The position numbers and the translations under genes were made by a program. Source: Lacrimispora sphenoides (lineage in GTDB: Bacteria > Bacillota > Clostridia > Lachnospirales > Lachnospiraceae). Taken from it: a stretch of DNA of 64,000 bases. Positions 26,071-35,713 of this stretch are shown here, one piece after another. The DNA lies in NCBI RefSeq assembly GCF_900105215.1, contig NZ_FOIP01000002.1, positions 1,550,001-1,614,000 of the forward strand. The letters run 5' to 3'. The number at the start of each line of letters is the position of its first letter. Positions within the stretch are counted from its first letter, which is position 1. The notes below the pieces were generated by a model, which saw only the letters and a list, made by a program, of their open reading frames with translations, was not told where the DNA came from and searched no databases.

Positions 26071-26581
26071 TTGCCGAATCTCCTCTTTTTCCTATCTCTT
26101 CCAAGTGCCGGTTCAAAATCAGGAATACCCGATAAAGAAGCAGGGTCGTTACAACGGTAAAAATGATTTCCGGAAGCATCAAATTGATAAAATAATACCC
26201 AACTCTGATTTTCTGACGAATCAGGAACCGGAAAACATAAATATACAGATTGTAAGCCAATTCGTTCAGTACACTTAGGATCAAGGGCAGCGTAATGTAA
26301 TCTTCATAATAATATTTGGTACAGATTCCGTTGATATAGCCTACATGGACAAAAATCAGGGTGTAAAAGCCAAAAGGCCCGCTGTAAAATAAATCCATGA
26401 GAAGCCCGGCCAAAAGCCCGTAATACATCCCGGCCTCTTTTCCATGCATGAAGCCAAAGGAAAAGGTGAGGATTAAGAGCAGGTTGGGAGAAGCCGATAA
26501 GAACGGCAGCAACGGAAAAAGGCAATTTTGAATCGTAAATGCAAGAATTATCATCAGCACATTAAAAAGTATCCGTCTCAT
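26063..26581 (-). CDS. mreD: Rod shape-determining protein MreD
   Basis: A 172-residue membrane protein with five or six membrane segments, part of the elongasome. I start at ATG 26581 (MRRILFNVLMIILAF) because AAAGGAG lies 4 bases upstream; a longer frame would begin nine codons earlier inside the hairpin repeat. It lies between mreC and PBP2. mreB is not in the window. Confidence 0.9.
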   Translation of the reverse strand: MRRILFNVLMIILAFTIQNCLFPLLPFLSASPNLLLILTFSFGFMHGKEAGMYYGLLAGLLMDLFYSGPFGFYTLIFVHVGYINGICTKYYYEDYITLPLILSVLNELAYNLYIYVFRFLIRQKIRVGYYFINLMLPEIIFTVVTTLLLYRVFLILNRHLEEIGKRGDSAIV

Positions 26582-26591
26582 GTTACTCCTT

Positions 26592-26644
26592 TCCTCTTTC
26601 CTGTCCATGCTTTTTGGACATAAAGGTATACCCGCAGGGTGTTA
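26592..26644. repeat. Hairpin repeat between mreC and mreD
   Basis: On minus: AACACCCTGCGGGTATACC, then TGTCCAAAAAGCATGGACA as a hairpin, then GGAAAGAGGA, leading into the mreD RBS. Same family as the copies at 15.2, 18.2, 33.0 and 50.3 kb. The TGTCC/GGACA arms show a compensatory change from the TGCCC/GGGCA of other copies. Confidence 0.75.
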
Positions 26645-26648
26645 CCTC

Positions 26649-27569
26649 TTATTGAGAAGCACTTTCTGCTGTTTCGGTTTCTGTTTCAGAGGAATTCGTC
26701 TCCTGGGGAGCGGTTTCCTCCTGAGAAGCTTCTTCCTTCATCATATCAGCTTTCAGTTTTGTGATAACCAGAACCTCCTGCAGGCTGTCAAACTTTGCTG
26801 CCGGAATTAAATACCCTGATTTGGTAACGTTATTGGTATCATTGGTAATGCCGGAGGCATAACCAACCAGGATTCCGGGCAGGAATACGGAGCTGATGTT
26901 GGATGTTACGATCTTATCTCCGTCTTTTACATCGCTTTCCTTTAACACGTTGGTGATCCGGAGCCTTCCCTCTTTAAACAGGGTCAAGTCGCCGGCAACG
27001 ATACAGCTGTTTCCGGACTGCATGGCCATGCCGCTCACACGGCTGGAATCATCAATAATGGAACGGACGGTTGCATAATTCGCTCCCACATCCGTGACAA
27101 TGCCTACCAGACCGCCTCCTGCCACAACATTCATATCCGGGGCAATCCCATCCTTTGAGCCTTTGTCGATTCGGAATATCTGGAACCAGTTGCTCGAGTC
27201 ATTGGCAATGACCCTGGCTCCCACCTTTGTATACTGACCATAATCCTGATCCAGGCTGTAAAGCTGGCGAAGCCGTTTTAACTCAAATTCTTCCGCCTGA
27301 AGTCTGGTGTTTTCCTCGGTCAGCTGTGTGATGATTTCTTTCATCTCTTTATTTTCATTCAGTGCGTCATGAAGCTTTGTATAATCAATAATTTCATCAT
27401 AAATGGCCGAACCAACCGCATTGACACCCGATTGCACCGGAATCAGAAAATATCCTACCCCGGTCCTAAGGGGCGTAAGCCATTCGTCATGAATGGAGGT
27501 CAACCCGATTAACAGGACACAGAATACTGTTAAGGCAATAAGAACATATTTGCTGCGCTTTGATTCCAT
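26649..27569 (-). CDS. mreC: Rod shape-determining protein MreC
   Basis: A 306-residue elongasome scaffold with one N-terminal membrane segment (about 8-24), a coiled coil (about 68-100, NENKEMKEIITQLTEENTRL) and the periplasmic-type beta domain with VIANDSSNWFQIFRIDKGSKDG. The C-terminus is a Ser/Thr/Glu-rich tail. The start is immediately after the radC stop, so translation is coupled. Confidence 0.94.
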   Translation of the reverse strand: MESKRSKYVLIALTVFCVLLIGLTSIHDEWLTPLRTGVGYFLIPVQSGVNAVGSAIYDEIIDYTKLHDALNENKEMKEIITQLTEENTRLQAEEFELKRLRQLYSLDQDYGQYTKVGARVIANDSSNWFQIFRIDKGSKDGIAPDMNVVAGGGLVGIVTDVGANYATVRSIIDDSSRVSGMAMQSGNSCIVAGDLTLFKEGRLRITNVLKESDVKDGDKIVTSNISSVFLPGILVGYASGITNDTNNVTKSGYLIPAAKFDSLQEVLVITKLKADMMKEEASQEETAPQETNSSETETETAESASQ

Positions 27570-28265
27570 CTATAAAATTCCCCGTTCCTTCAAACTGATA
27601 TAGGAATTATCTCCTATGATAATGTGGTCCAATAACCGGATGCCAACCAGATCTCCTGCTTCCCTTACCCGGCGGGTAAAGTTTAAATCTTCCCTGCTGG
27701 GAGACGGATCTCCGCTTGGATGGTTATGAACCAGTACCAGACTTACGGCATGATATTTCATAGCCTCAATGAAAATCTCCCTGGGAGAAACAGCGGATGT
27801 GTTCACTGTTCCCTGAGAGATCAAAATGTCCCTTATCAGGGCTCCTTTTGTATTCAGGAGAACGATATAAACCAGCTCCTGTTCTTTATGGCGCATGTCC
27901 TCCACAAAGTAATTAACAATATCAAGGGGATTACGGAATAACACCCCATCGGAGCGGGCGGTTCTTTTCCAGATACGTCTGGAAAGCTCTCCCACGCATA
28001 AAAGCTGGGCGCCCTTTACGGTCCCGATTCCCTTAACCTGCATAAGTTCCGGCATTGAAAGATGCAAAAGCCCTAAAATACCCTCTTTGGGATAATTTAA
28101 GGCCAGTATCTTCTGTGCCAGAGTCAGGGAATTATTCTCCCTGGAACCCGTGCGGATGATAATAGATAAAAGCTCCGCATCGCTTAAGCCTTCCGGACCT
28201 TCCTTTAAACACTTTTCATAGGGCCGTTCATCCGCAGGAATGTCTTTCATCGTTATTCGTTTCAT
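27570..28265 (-). CDS. radC: RadC family JAB/MPN domain protein
   Basis: A 231-residue protein with an N-terminal helix-hairpin-helix part (MQVKGIGTVKGAQLL) and a JAMM metalloprotease-like domain with His180, His182 and Asp186 in HNHPSGDPSPS. Despite its name, a DNA-repair role is not established. It heads the mreC-mreD run as in many Firmicutes. The RBS AGGAGG is in front of ATG 28265. Confidence 0.92.
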   Translation of the reverse strand: MKRITMKDIPADERPYEKCLKEGPEGLSDAELLSIIIRTGSRENNSLTLAQKILALNYPKEGILGLLHLSMPELMQVKGIGTVKGAQLLCVGELSRRIWKRTARSDGVLFRNPLDIVNYFVEDMRHKEQELVYIVLLNTKGALIRDILISQGTVNTSAVSPREIFIEAMKYHAVSLVLVHNHPSGDPSPSREDLNFTRRVREAGDLVGIRLLDHIIIGDNSYISLKERGIL

Positions 28266-28353
28266 ATGCCTCCTGACCGTTACTCTCCAGGCACGTTAAA
28301 AAGGACATATGTATGGCAGAGCGGATATTGGCAATCACTTCGCTCCTTGATCA

Positions 28354-28379
28354 CAGCGTGCCCCGCTTCATCGGGCATG
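28354..28379. repeat. Hairpin repeat between radC and the DUF4321 gene
   Basis: ACAGCGTGCCCCGCTTCATC followed by GGGCAT forms a stem and matches the minus-strand sequence at 7421-7446 and part of 50340-50362. The rest of the 28266-28390 gap has no other clear feature. Confidence 0.55.
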
Positions 28380-28390
28380 AATGCATGCGT

Positions 28391-28642
28391 TCAAATTAAC
28401 CGATATGTAATGAGGGCTGCTGCCACTCCTATAATGCCAGCCATGGTAATTTTAATGTTAATGCCAAAGGTAATTACCAGAATGCCTAGATTGACGATCA
28501 GCGGGGTATCAAATCCAAAGGATTGTCCCGCGTTCAGCCAGGACAGCCAGGAAATTCCCCGGGTCAGATCTCCGACAAAGCCTCCGAGAACTACGCCGGC
28601 CAGCATAAGAAGAAGCAGTACCCAGCAGTTTTTGTATTTCAT
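28391..28642 (-). CDS. DUF4321 small membrane protein
   Basis: An 83-residue protein with two hydrophobic segments (about 7-25 and 47-80), beginning MKYKNCWVLLLLMLAGVVLG. It matches in size and pattern the DUF4321 proteins found next to radC-mreC in clostridia. The role is unknown; location suggests wall synthesis or sporulation. The RBS is AAAAGGGG. A longer open frame on the opposite strand (28266-28670) is antisense and rejected. Confidence 0.75.
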   Translation of the reverse strand: MKYKNCWVLLLLMLAGVVLGGFVGDLTRGISWLSWLNAGQSFGFDTPLIVNLGILVITFGINIKITMAGIIGVAAALITYRLI

Positions 28643-28737
28643 CTGCTTTGCTACCCCTTTTGTTTTATGACAGGATTGTCCATACCTATCAAATCATTCT
28701 AACATAGTTTTGCAGTTGTGTATACCGTTTTTTATAA

Positions 28738-28783
28738 TTTGCCTTCAAGGGAAAATGCAAGAACTTATTCTTTCATTGGCCCC
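28738..28783. repeat. Intergenic repeat matching the one upstream of php
   Basis: TTTGCCTTCAAGGGA and the following TTCATTGGCCCC match 7484-7529 over about 46 bases with substitutions; on minus, similarity continues into an A-rich stretch. It lies in the 168-base gap between the PLP enzyme gene and DUF4321, upstream of a weak promoter-like TATACA-17-TAGAAT. Confidence 0.5.
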
Positions 28784-28810
28784 TAAGCACGATTGATAAA
28801 AATTTATTTA

Positions 28811-30091
28811 TTAAAAACGGATCAGACCGGCCTCCAAGAGCTTTTGTACCGACATTAAGATTCCCAGCTTTGCGTGGAACCAGGTAAGACCTCCCTGGAA
28901 GTAAACCGCATAAGGCGGTTTGATAGGACCATCTGCGCTCAGCTCAATGGATGAACCTTGTACAAACGCACCGGCTGCCATGATGACAGGGGCATCATAC
29001 CCCGGCATATCCCAAGGTTCCGGTGTGACAAAGCTGTCAACAGGGGCAGCCGCCTGAATCCCCTGGCAGAAGGCAATGACTCCTTCCGGCTTCCCAAAGG
29101 TAACGGCCTGAATGATATCATGGCGGGACTGGGAACCGTCAGGTACTACGGAAAAGCCCAGCTTTTCATAGACATTGGCAGCGAATACAGCGCCTTTTAA
29201 AGCCCCAGCCACTACGGTAGGAGATAAAAACAATCCCTGAAAAAATGACTGGTTAAGGCCCAGAGTGGCCCCGACTTCCTTTCCAAGACCAGGTGCTGTC
29301 AGCCGGTAGGAAGCACGGTCAATGCAGTCTTCCCTTCCCGCAATGTAGCCGCCGATGGGGGCAATGCCTCCTCCTGGATTCTTTATGAGAGAGCCTACCA
29401 CCATATCGGCTCCCACGTCTGACGGTTCAATTCTTTCAACGAATTCCCCGTAGCAGTTGTCAACCATACAGATCACATCCGGCTTTATCTTTTTTACGAA
29501 GGAGATCAGCTCCCCGATCTGGGAAACGGAAAAGGTAGGGCGGGTATCGTATCCTTTGGAACGCTGGATAGTAACCAGCTTTGTTTTTTCATTCACAGCT
29601 TTTCCTATGGCTTCGTAGTCAAAGGTTCCATCGTCAAGAAGGTCCACCTGTCGGTATACGACTCCGTATTCCTTTAAAGAGCCTGCACTGTCCCTGATGC
29701 CGATCACTTCTTCCAGGGTATCATAGGGCTTTCCCACCGGTGAGAGAAGTTCATCTCCTGGACGGAGATTCCCGGAAAGGGCAACGGTGAGGGCATGGGT
29801 TCCGCTGATCAGGTTCGGTCTTACGAGAGCGCTTTCCGTATGGAATACGCTGGCATAAACTGCTTCCAAAGTATCACGGCCCAAGTCGTTGTAGCCATAG
29901 CCAGTGGTTGCCGCAAAATGGATGTCACTGACCCGGTTATCCTGCATGGCCTTAATGACCTTCATCTGATTATATTCGGCCGTTTCATCGATTTCTTTAA
30001 AACGTTCCATTAAAGCCTCTTCGATTTCTTTCCCGAAATCCATTACCTGTCTGCTGATTCCCAGGCTTTCGTACATTTCATTTATTTCCAT
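28811..30091 (-). CDS. Methionine gamma-lyase family PLP protein (YnbB / 'aluminum resistance' family)
   Basis: A 426-residue fold-I PLP enzyme. The PLP lysine is Lys237 in GSLIKNPGGGIAP and the cofactor aspartate is in MVDNCYGEF (about 209-217). RPNLISGTHAL and TTGYGYNDLGRD are family marks. Annotated widely as aluminum-resistance protein or methionine gamma-lyase-like; the true substrate is unclear. Its start overlaps the miaA stop, so it is the last gene of the miaB-mutS-mutL-miaA operon. Confidence 0.88.
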   Translation of the reverse strand: MEINEMYESLGISRQVMDFGKEIEEALMERFKEIDETAEYNQMKVIKAMQDNRVSDIHFAATTGYGYNDLGRDTLEAVYASVFHTESALVRPNLISGTHALTVALSGNLRPGDELLSPVGKPYDTLEEVIGIRDSAGSLKEYGVVYRQVDLLDDGTFDYEAIGKAVNEKTKLVTIQRSKGYDTRPTFSVSQIGELISFVKKIKPDVICMVDNCYGEFVERIEPSDVGADMVVGSLIKNPGGGIAPIGGYIAGREDCIDRASYRLTAPGLGKEVGATLGLNQSFFQGLFLSPTVVAGALKGAVFAANVYEKLGFSVVPDGSQSRHDIIQAVTFGKPEGVIAFCQGIQAAAPVDSFVTPEPWDMPGYDAPVIMAAGAFVQGSSIELSADGPIKPPYAVYFQGGLTWFHAKLGILMSVQKLLEAGLIRF

Positions 30092-31047
30092 TGTTTATTA
30101 ATCTCCAATTCGTACATCTCATTTATGTCCTGCAACATTTTTATAAGCACCTGATCCAGGTCATTGTTAAAATCCGGAAGATCTAGCCATCTTACATCAC
30201 GTTCCCGTTTAAACCAGGTGATCTGTCGTTTTGCAAAATGCCTGGTGTCGCGCTTTAAAATATAAATGGCCTCTTCCAGTGTATATATCCCCTGTAAATA
30301 ATCCAGGATTTCCTTATACCCAAGGCCCTGCATAGAAACCATGTCCCTGGTTAAGCCCATATCCTTTAAGTGCATAACCTCTTCCACAAGCCCCTGCTCT
30401 AGCATTAAGTCCACACGCTGGTCAATTCGTTCATAAAGCCGGGGCCGGTCTGTATTTACTACATAATAGAGGAAATCATAAGGAGATTTCTTTTGTCTTT
30501 CCCGTTTGTTGTGCTCAGAGATCCGTTCACCGGTCTGCCGGTAATATTCAATTGCCCGGATTACCCGTTTCATATTATTTTCATGGATCTCGTCCGCGGA
30601 ATCCGGGTCAATGTCCCGAAGAAGGTTATGGAGAAACTCTGCTCCCCTCTCCTTGCCCAATTTTTCCAGTTCCATACGTATGGAGGTGTCTTCTCCATTT
30701 TCCGTAAAATCAATATCATAAAGAAGGGCCTGGATATAAAAACCGGTTCCGCCGACCACAATGGGAATATGACCATGGGAATAAATCTCTTCCACGGCCT
30801 CTTTCGCCATTTTCTGAAAAACTGTCACATTAAATTCCTCTTCCGGATCAAGGACATCGATCAGGTAATGAGGAACCCCGTCCATTTCTTCCTTTTTGAT
30901 CTTTGCTGAACCGATATCCATATGGCGGTATACCTGCATGGAATCAGCACTTATAATTTCTCCCCCGATTGCCTTCGCAAGACGGACCGACAAAGTGGTC
31001 TTTCCCACTGCCGTCGGCCCGGTAATAATAATCAGCGGTCTCATCAC
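30082..31047 (-). CDS. miaA: tRNA dimethylallyltransferase
   Basis: Adds the isopentenyl group to A37 of tRNAs reading U-starting codons; the product is the substrate of MiaB, encoded in the same operon. The 321-residue sequence has the P-loop GPTAVGKTTLS (about 9-19), SADSMQVY, and the tRNA-contact region KRDTRHFAKRQITWFKRE. It overlaps mutL by 4 bases. Confidence 0.97.
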   Translation of the reverse strand: MMRPLIIITGPTAVGKTTLSVRLAKAIGGEIISADSMQVYRHMDIGSAKIKKEEMDGVPHYLIDVLDPEEEFNVTVFQKMAKEAVEEIYSHGHIPIVVGGTGFYIQALLYDIDFTENGEDTSIRMELEKLGKERGAEFLHNLLRDIDPDSADEIHENNMKRVIRAIEYYRQTGERISEHNKRERQKKSPYDFLYYVVNTDRPRLYERIDQRVDLMLEQGLVEEVMHLKDMGLTRDMVSMQGLGYKEILDYLQGIYTLEEAIYILKRDTRHFAKRQITWFKRERDVRWLDLPDFNNDLDQVLIKMLQDINEMYELEINKQWK

Positions 31048-32963
31048 ACGATCCTCTTAAATTTCTTTTCTAACTCATATTTGCTCATGGAAATGATTGT
31101 TGGCCTTCCGTGAGGGCAGGCATAGGGATTTTCCAGGCTTAAAAGCTGGTCAATAAGCTCGTTGGCTTCCGCTGCTGATAAGCGATGTCCTCCTTTAACC
31201 GCTGCCTTGCAGGATAAGGATGCGACCCGTTCATAAATCATATCCGGGTTATGGGAAGAGCCATCCTCTGACAACCCATCGATCATCTCAATCAGAAGTT
31301 CTTTTTTGGCAATGGAAAAAAGATTAGCAGGAACTCCTCTGACCGCATATTCCTTGCCGCCAAAGGGTTCGATTTCAAATCCCATATCTGTAAAATATTT
31401 TAAGTGGCGTTTTAATAAAATTTCTTCATTCTGGTTTAAAGTCAGGATAATGGGAGGACTTACCAGTTGGGAAATATATTCCATCGTCTTAAGTGTTCCC
31501 ATGGTTTTTTCATATAAAACCTTTTCATGGGCAGCATGTTGGTCAATAATAAAAAGCTGTTCATTAAATTCAACCAGCCAGTAAGTATCAAACAGCTGTC
31601 CAATGAGCTTGTGCATGGACCGGGCCTTTGGTTCCAGAAGTTTTCCATCAAACAAATCCAGCTGTTCCGGTCCCTTTTCCCCCTTGGGAACCTCATTACT
31701 TGATGGAGCTTCCGGCAGTTTTTCTATGGCTGGGGCCTGAGACTTTAGCCAGTTATCCGCCAGATCATCCCTTTCTTTTACAAAGGAAGGCTGGGGCGAA
31801 GTTAATCTTTTAGGAAAAGCATAGGCCGTATCTTTCTTTTCTTCTGTAGCAGCCTGCTGCTCCATAGCCATAAGCCTGCGTCTTTCAAAAGGCTCTGGGC
31901 TGGGCTCATGTCTTTTTTCAGAAAGGTTTTGCTTTACCTCTTCCTTTTTCTCTAACTCCACCTCAGGGATCAGTTCTTTGTGGGCCAAAGCGCTTGATAC
32001 TGCCTGATACACCATGTGATAGACCATTTCCCCATCCCGGAACCGAAGCTCCATCTTGGTGGGATGGACATTTACATCAAGCATCTCTGATTCAATGGAG
32101 AAATGAAGCATGGTAAAGGGATATTTATGCTGCATCATAAATGGCCGGTAGGCTTCTTCTATAGCCCTGGAAATAATGCTGCTTTTTATGTACCTGCCAT
32201 TGATGAAATAGTTTTCGTAATTCCGGTTGCCTCTGGCGATCACCGGTTTTCCGATGTAGCCATGAATGGAAACCTGAGGCTTATTCACCGTAACCTCCAA
32301 AAGGTTAGATGCGATTTCCCGGCCAAATACTGTGTATACAATATCCTTTAAATTGTGGTTTCCGGAGGTGTGAAGCTTGTTCTGGTTGTTCTGGATAAAG
32401 CGGATGGATACTTCCGGATGAGACAGAGCCAGCTTTTCCACCAGCTCAGCCACATGTGCACCTTCCGTGGATGGAGTTTTTAAAAACTTCTTCCTGGCCG
32501 GAGTATTGTAAAATAAGTTTCTGGCGATAAAGGTGGTTCCTTCAGGCGCTCCGATCTCTTCCAGGGACCGTTCTTCACCACCCTCAATCTGAAATCTGGT
32601 ACCGGTAAGCCCAACGCTGGTCTTAGTAATCAGCTCTACCTGAGAGACAGCGGCGATGCTTGCAAGAGCTTCTCCCCGGAATCCAAGAGAGGAAATGGTA
32701 AACAGATCCTCTACGGATTTGATCTTGCTTGTAGAATGACGCAGAAATGCCAGAGGTACTTCCTCTTTGGGAATCCCGCAGCCATTGTCGGTCACCCGGA
32801 TAAAGGAGGTTCCCCCTTCTTTGATCTCCACGGTAACTGCGGTGGATTTAGCATCAATGGCGTTTTCCAAGAGCTCCTTAACAACGGAGGCCGGACGTTC
32901 GATGACCTCTCCTGCCGCTATTTTGTTGATAGTATTCTGATCCAGTACAGTTATATTCGGCAT
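31044..32963 (-). CDS. mutL: DNA mismatch repair protein MutL with endonuclease motif
   Basis: A 639-residue mismatch-repair protein. The N-terminal GHKL ATPase domain has ENAIDAKS, DNGCGI and GFRGEALASI. A low-complexity linker runs about 330-440. The C-terminal domain carries DQHAAHEKVLYE from Asp474, matching the DQHA(X)2E(X)4E metal-binding motif of nicking MutL proteins, as expected in an organism without MutH. The start ATG is preceded by GGAAAGGAGC, part of which belongs to the hairpin repeat. Confidence 0.97.
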   Translation of the reverse strand: MPNITVLDQNTINKIAAGEVIERPASVVKELLENAIDAKSTAVTVEIKEGGTSFIRVTDNGCGIPKEEVPLAFLRHSTSKIKSVEDLFTISSLGFRGEALASIAAVSQVELITKTSVGLTGTRFQIEGGEERSLEEIGAPEGTTFIARNLFYNTPARKKFLKTPSTEGAHVAELVEKLALSHPEVSIRFIQNNQNKLHTSGNHNLKDIVYTVFGREIASNLLEVTVNKPQVSIHGYIGKPVIARGNRNYENYFINGRYIKSSIISRAIEEAYRPFMMQHKYPFTMLHFSIESEMLDVNVHPTKMELRFRDGEMVYHMVYQAVSSALAHKELIPEVELEKKEEVKQNLSEKRHEPSPEPFERRRLMAMEQQAATEEKKDTAYAFPKRLTSPQPSFVKERDDLADNWLKSQAPAIEKLPEAPSSNEVPKGEKGPEQLDLFDGKLLEPKARSMHKLIGQLFDTYWLVEFNEQLFIIDQHAAHEKVLYEKTMGTLKTMEYISQLVSPPIILTLNQNEEILLKRHLKYFTDMGFEIEPFGGKEYAVRGVPANLFSIAKKELLIEMIDGLSEDGSSHNPDMIYERVASLSCKAAVKGGHRLSAAEANELIDQLLSLENPYACPHGRPTIISMSKYELEKKFKRIV

Positions 32964-32972
32964 GGCACCTGC

Positions 32973-33030
32973 TCCTTTCCACTTGTTCGCCCACGCTTTT
33001 GGGGCATAAAGGTATGCCCGCAGGGTGTTA
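32973..33030. repeat. Hairpin repeat between mutS and mutL
   Basis: On minus: AACACCCTGCGGGCATACC, then ATGCCCCAAAAGCGTGGGC as a hairpin, then AAGTGGAAAGGA leading into the mutL RBS. It fills the whole gap between the two genes and belongs to the same family as the copies at 15.2, 18.2, 26.6 and 50.3 kb. Confidence 0.75.
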
Positions 33031-33032
33031 TC

Positions 33033-35687
33033 CTACTGCCAGCGGTTCTTTAGTTTTGTCTGCAGACGGTACAGGGTATTGAGCGCGTCAATGGGAGTCA
33101 TGTTGCCCAGCTCTATATCGCCCAATTCCTTAATGATATCATCATCCTTTACGGTATCAAAGATGGACATCTGCTGTAAATCCACCTCGTCGGGCTTTGG
33201 AACAGCCTTTCTCTGGGTAATATTAGAGTTGATTTCGGCAATTTCCCTGGCTTTGGCTGTGATGTCCGCATCTCTTAATTCTTCCAGCAGCTCTTTGGCC
33301 CTGGCAATGACAGTGTCAGGGACGCCGGCCAGCTTAGCTACCTGTATGCCGTAGCTCTTATCGGCCCCGCCCTTTATGATCTTTCTTAAGAAAACAATGT
33401 CATCGCCCTGTTCTTTTACTGCGATGCAGTAATTATTTACCCCGCTCATGGTTCCTTCCAGCTCGGTCAGCTCATGATAGTGGGTCGCAAACAGGGTTTT
33501 TGCTCCCAGGATTTTCGGATTGCTGATGTGCTCTACCACGGCCCAGGCAATGCTGAGTCCGTCAAAGGTACTGGTACCGCGGCCGATTTCATCTAAGACA
33601 ATCAGGCTGTTTTTCGTAGCGTTCCGAAGGATATTGGCTACCTCCGTCATCTCCACCATGAAAGTACTCTGGCCGGAAGCCAGATCATCGGAGGCACCTA
33701 CACGGGTGAAAATCCGGTCACAAACTCCTATGCTTGCTTCCTCTGCAGGAACAAAGCTTCCAATCTGGGCCATCAGGACAATTAACGCAGTCTGGCGCAT
33801 GTAGGTAGACTTTCCTGCCATGTTTGGGCCGGTGATGATGGAAACCCGGTTTTTCCCGTTGTCTAAATAGGTATCATTGGAAACAAACAGATCATCCCGC
33901 ATCATTTTTTCCACTACCGGATGGCGTCCGTTTTTAATGTCAATCAGTCCCTTTTCATTAACCTGAGGCTTTACATAGTTATTCCTTGTGGCTACTGAGG
34001 ATAAGGAGGCCAGGACATCGATTCCTGCTATGGCCCTGGCAGTCTTTTGAATCCGGAGAACCTGGTCTGCCACCGAATCCCGGACCTGACAAAATAAACT
34101 GTATTCCAGAGAAAACAGCTTGTCCTCAGCTCCCAGTATCACATTTTCAAGTTCCTTTAACTCGTCGGTGGTGTAGCGCTCAGCATTGGCAAGAGTCTGT
34201 TTACGAATAAAGTAATCGGGTACAAGATCCTTAAAGGAATTGGTCACTTCAAAATAATAGCCGAATACCTTATTAAATTTTACCTTCAGGTTTTTAATTC
34301 CTGTTTTTTCTTTTTCCCGCAATTCCAAATCAGCAAGCCAGTTCTTACCCTCTGTTTTGGCACTTCTCAGCTTGTCGGCTTCTTCATGAAAGCCGTCCTT
34401 AATAATACCGCCGTCTCTTAAGGTGACAGGCGGATCGTCGATAATGGCACGGTCAATCAGTTCCCTGACATCCTCCAAGGGATCCAGTTCCCCCCACAAG
34501 TCCGTGAGCATATCACTGGTGAATTCCGCTAAAAGATTCTTGATGTGCGGAAGCATCTCTAAGGAGCTTTTAAATGCGATCATATCTCTGGGATTAGCTG
34601 TCTTATAACTGATTCGTCCGATTAAACGTTCCAGGTCATAAATCGGGTTTAAATATTCACAGATCTCTTCCCTAGATATGAAATTCATATTCAGCTCTTC
34701 AATGGCATTCTGGCGTTTTATGATCTCTGATTTATGGATTAAAGGCTGCTCTATGTAGGTGCGCAGCATTCTGGCGCCCATGGCTGTTTTCGTCCGGTCC
34801 AGAACCCAGAGAAGGCTTCCACGCTTCTGCTTCTCCCTTAAGGTCTCCAAAAGCTCCAGATTCCGCCTGGTAGAAGTGTCAATAATCATGAATTGCCCGG
34901 TGGAATAAGGGGTAATGGTTGTTATATGGGAAAGGCTGTTTTTCTGGGTCTCGTACATGTACTCCATAACTGCACCGGCAGCTATGACTCCGGTGTCATA
35001 ATCTTCCAGCCCGAGTCCTGTGAGTGCGCCTACCTTGAAGTGTTCTTTTAGAATTTTCCGGCAGACTTCATCGGAAAAGAAATGATGATCCAGAGATGAA
35101 ATAACCGCTTGGTGACGGTTCTTTATTTCTTCTACATCCACTCCCGAAACATAAAATGCTTCGTTACAGATGATTTCAGAGGGAGTAAACTTATTGATCT
35201 CATCCATAAGCTCCCGCTCCGACTCTACCTCTGTTACAAGAAAATCGCCGGTGCTGATATCCGCTACTGCGACCCCAAAGGCTTCGCCGATATAGACGAT
35301 TCCCATCAGGTAGTTATTTTTTGTTTCATCAAGAGCCTGCGCACTTGTGATGGTTCCAGGTGTTACCACACGGATAACCTCCCGCTTTACCAGTCCCTTG
35401 GCAAGCCTGGGGTCTTCCATCTGCTCGGCGATGGCAACTTTAAAGCCTTTCTGGACAAGACGGTTTAAATATGTATCAACGGCATGATAAGGAACGCCGC
35501 ACATAGGCGCCCGTTCCTCCAGTCCGCATTCTTTTCCGGTTAAGGTGATTTCCAGTTCTCTTGATACGGTAACCGCATCATCAAAAAACATTTCATAAAA
35601 GTCCCCCAGCCTGTAAAACAGGATACAGTCCGGGTACTCCTTCTTTGTTTCCATGTAATGGGTCATCATTGGTGACAGTCCAGCCAT
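33033..35687 (-). CDS. mutS: DNA mismatch repair protein MutS
   Basis: An 884-residue mismatch sensor. The N-terminus has the mispair-binding YRLGDFYEMFFDDA. Core and clamp domains follow, then the ATPase with Walker A GPNMAGKST around Lys626, VGASDDLASGQSTFMVEM, LDEIGRGTSTFDG and FATHYHEL. The C-terminus ends with the short helical region expected for dimer or clamp contacts. It lies 26 bases after miaB. Confidence 0.98.
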   Translation of the reverse strand: MAGLSPMMTHYMETKKEYPDCILFYRLGDFYEMFFDDAVTVSRELEITLTGKECGLEERAPMCGVPYHAVDTYLNRLVQKGFKVAIAEQMEDPRLAKGLVKREVIRVVTPGTITSAQALDETKNNYLMGIVYIGEAFGVAVADISTGDFLVTEVESERELMDEINKFTPSEIICNEAFYVSGVDVEEIKNRHQAVISSLDHHFFSDEVCRKILKEHFKVGALTGLGLEDYDTGVIAAGAVMEYMYETQKNSLSHITTITPYSTGQFMIIDTSTRRNLELLETLREKQKRGSLLWVLDRTKTAMGARMLRTYIEQPLIHKSEIIKRQNAIEELNMNFISREEICEYLNPIYDLERLIGRISYKTANPRDMIAFKSSLEMLPHIKNLLAEFTSDMLTDLWGELDPLEDVRELIDRAIIDDPPVTLRDGGIIKDGFHEEADKLRSAKTEGKNWLADLELREKEKTGIKNLKVKFNKVFGYYFEVTNSFKDLVPDYFIRKQTLANAERYTTDELKELENVILGAEDKLFSLEYSLFCQVRDSVADQVLRIQKTARAIAGIDVLASLSSVATRNNYVKPQVNEKGLIDIKNGRHPVVEKMMRDDLFVSNDTYLDNGKNRVSIITGPNMAGKSTYMRQTALIVLMAQIGSFVPAEEASIGVCDRIFTRVGASDDLASGQSTFMVEMTEVANILRNATKNSLIVLDEIGRGTSTFDGLSIAWAVVEHISNPKILGAKTLFATHYHELTELEGTMSGVNNYCIAVKEQGDDIVFLRKIIKGGADKSYGIQVAKLAGVPDTVIARAKELLEELRDADITAKAREIAEINSNITQRKAVPKPDEVDLQQMSIFDTVKDDDIIKELGDIELGNMTPIDALNTLYRLQTKLKNRWQ

Positions 35688-35713
35688 GCTCTTTCACTTC
35701 CTTTTTCTTCTGT

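Noticed and set aside
28266..28670. 134-codon plus-strand frame
   Set aside because: Antisense to the DUF4321 gene, whose RBS, membrane pattern and neighbourhood fit better.
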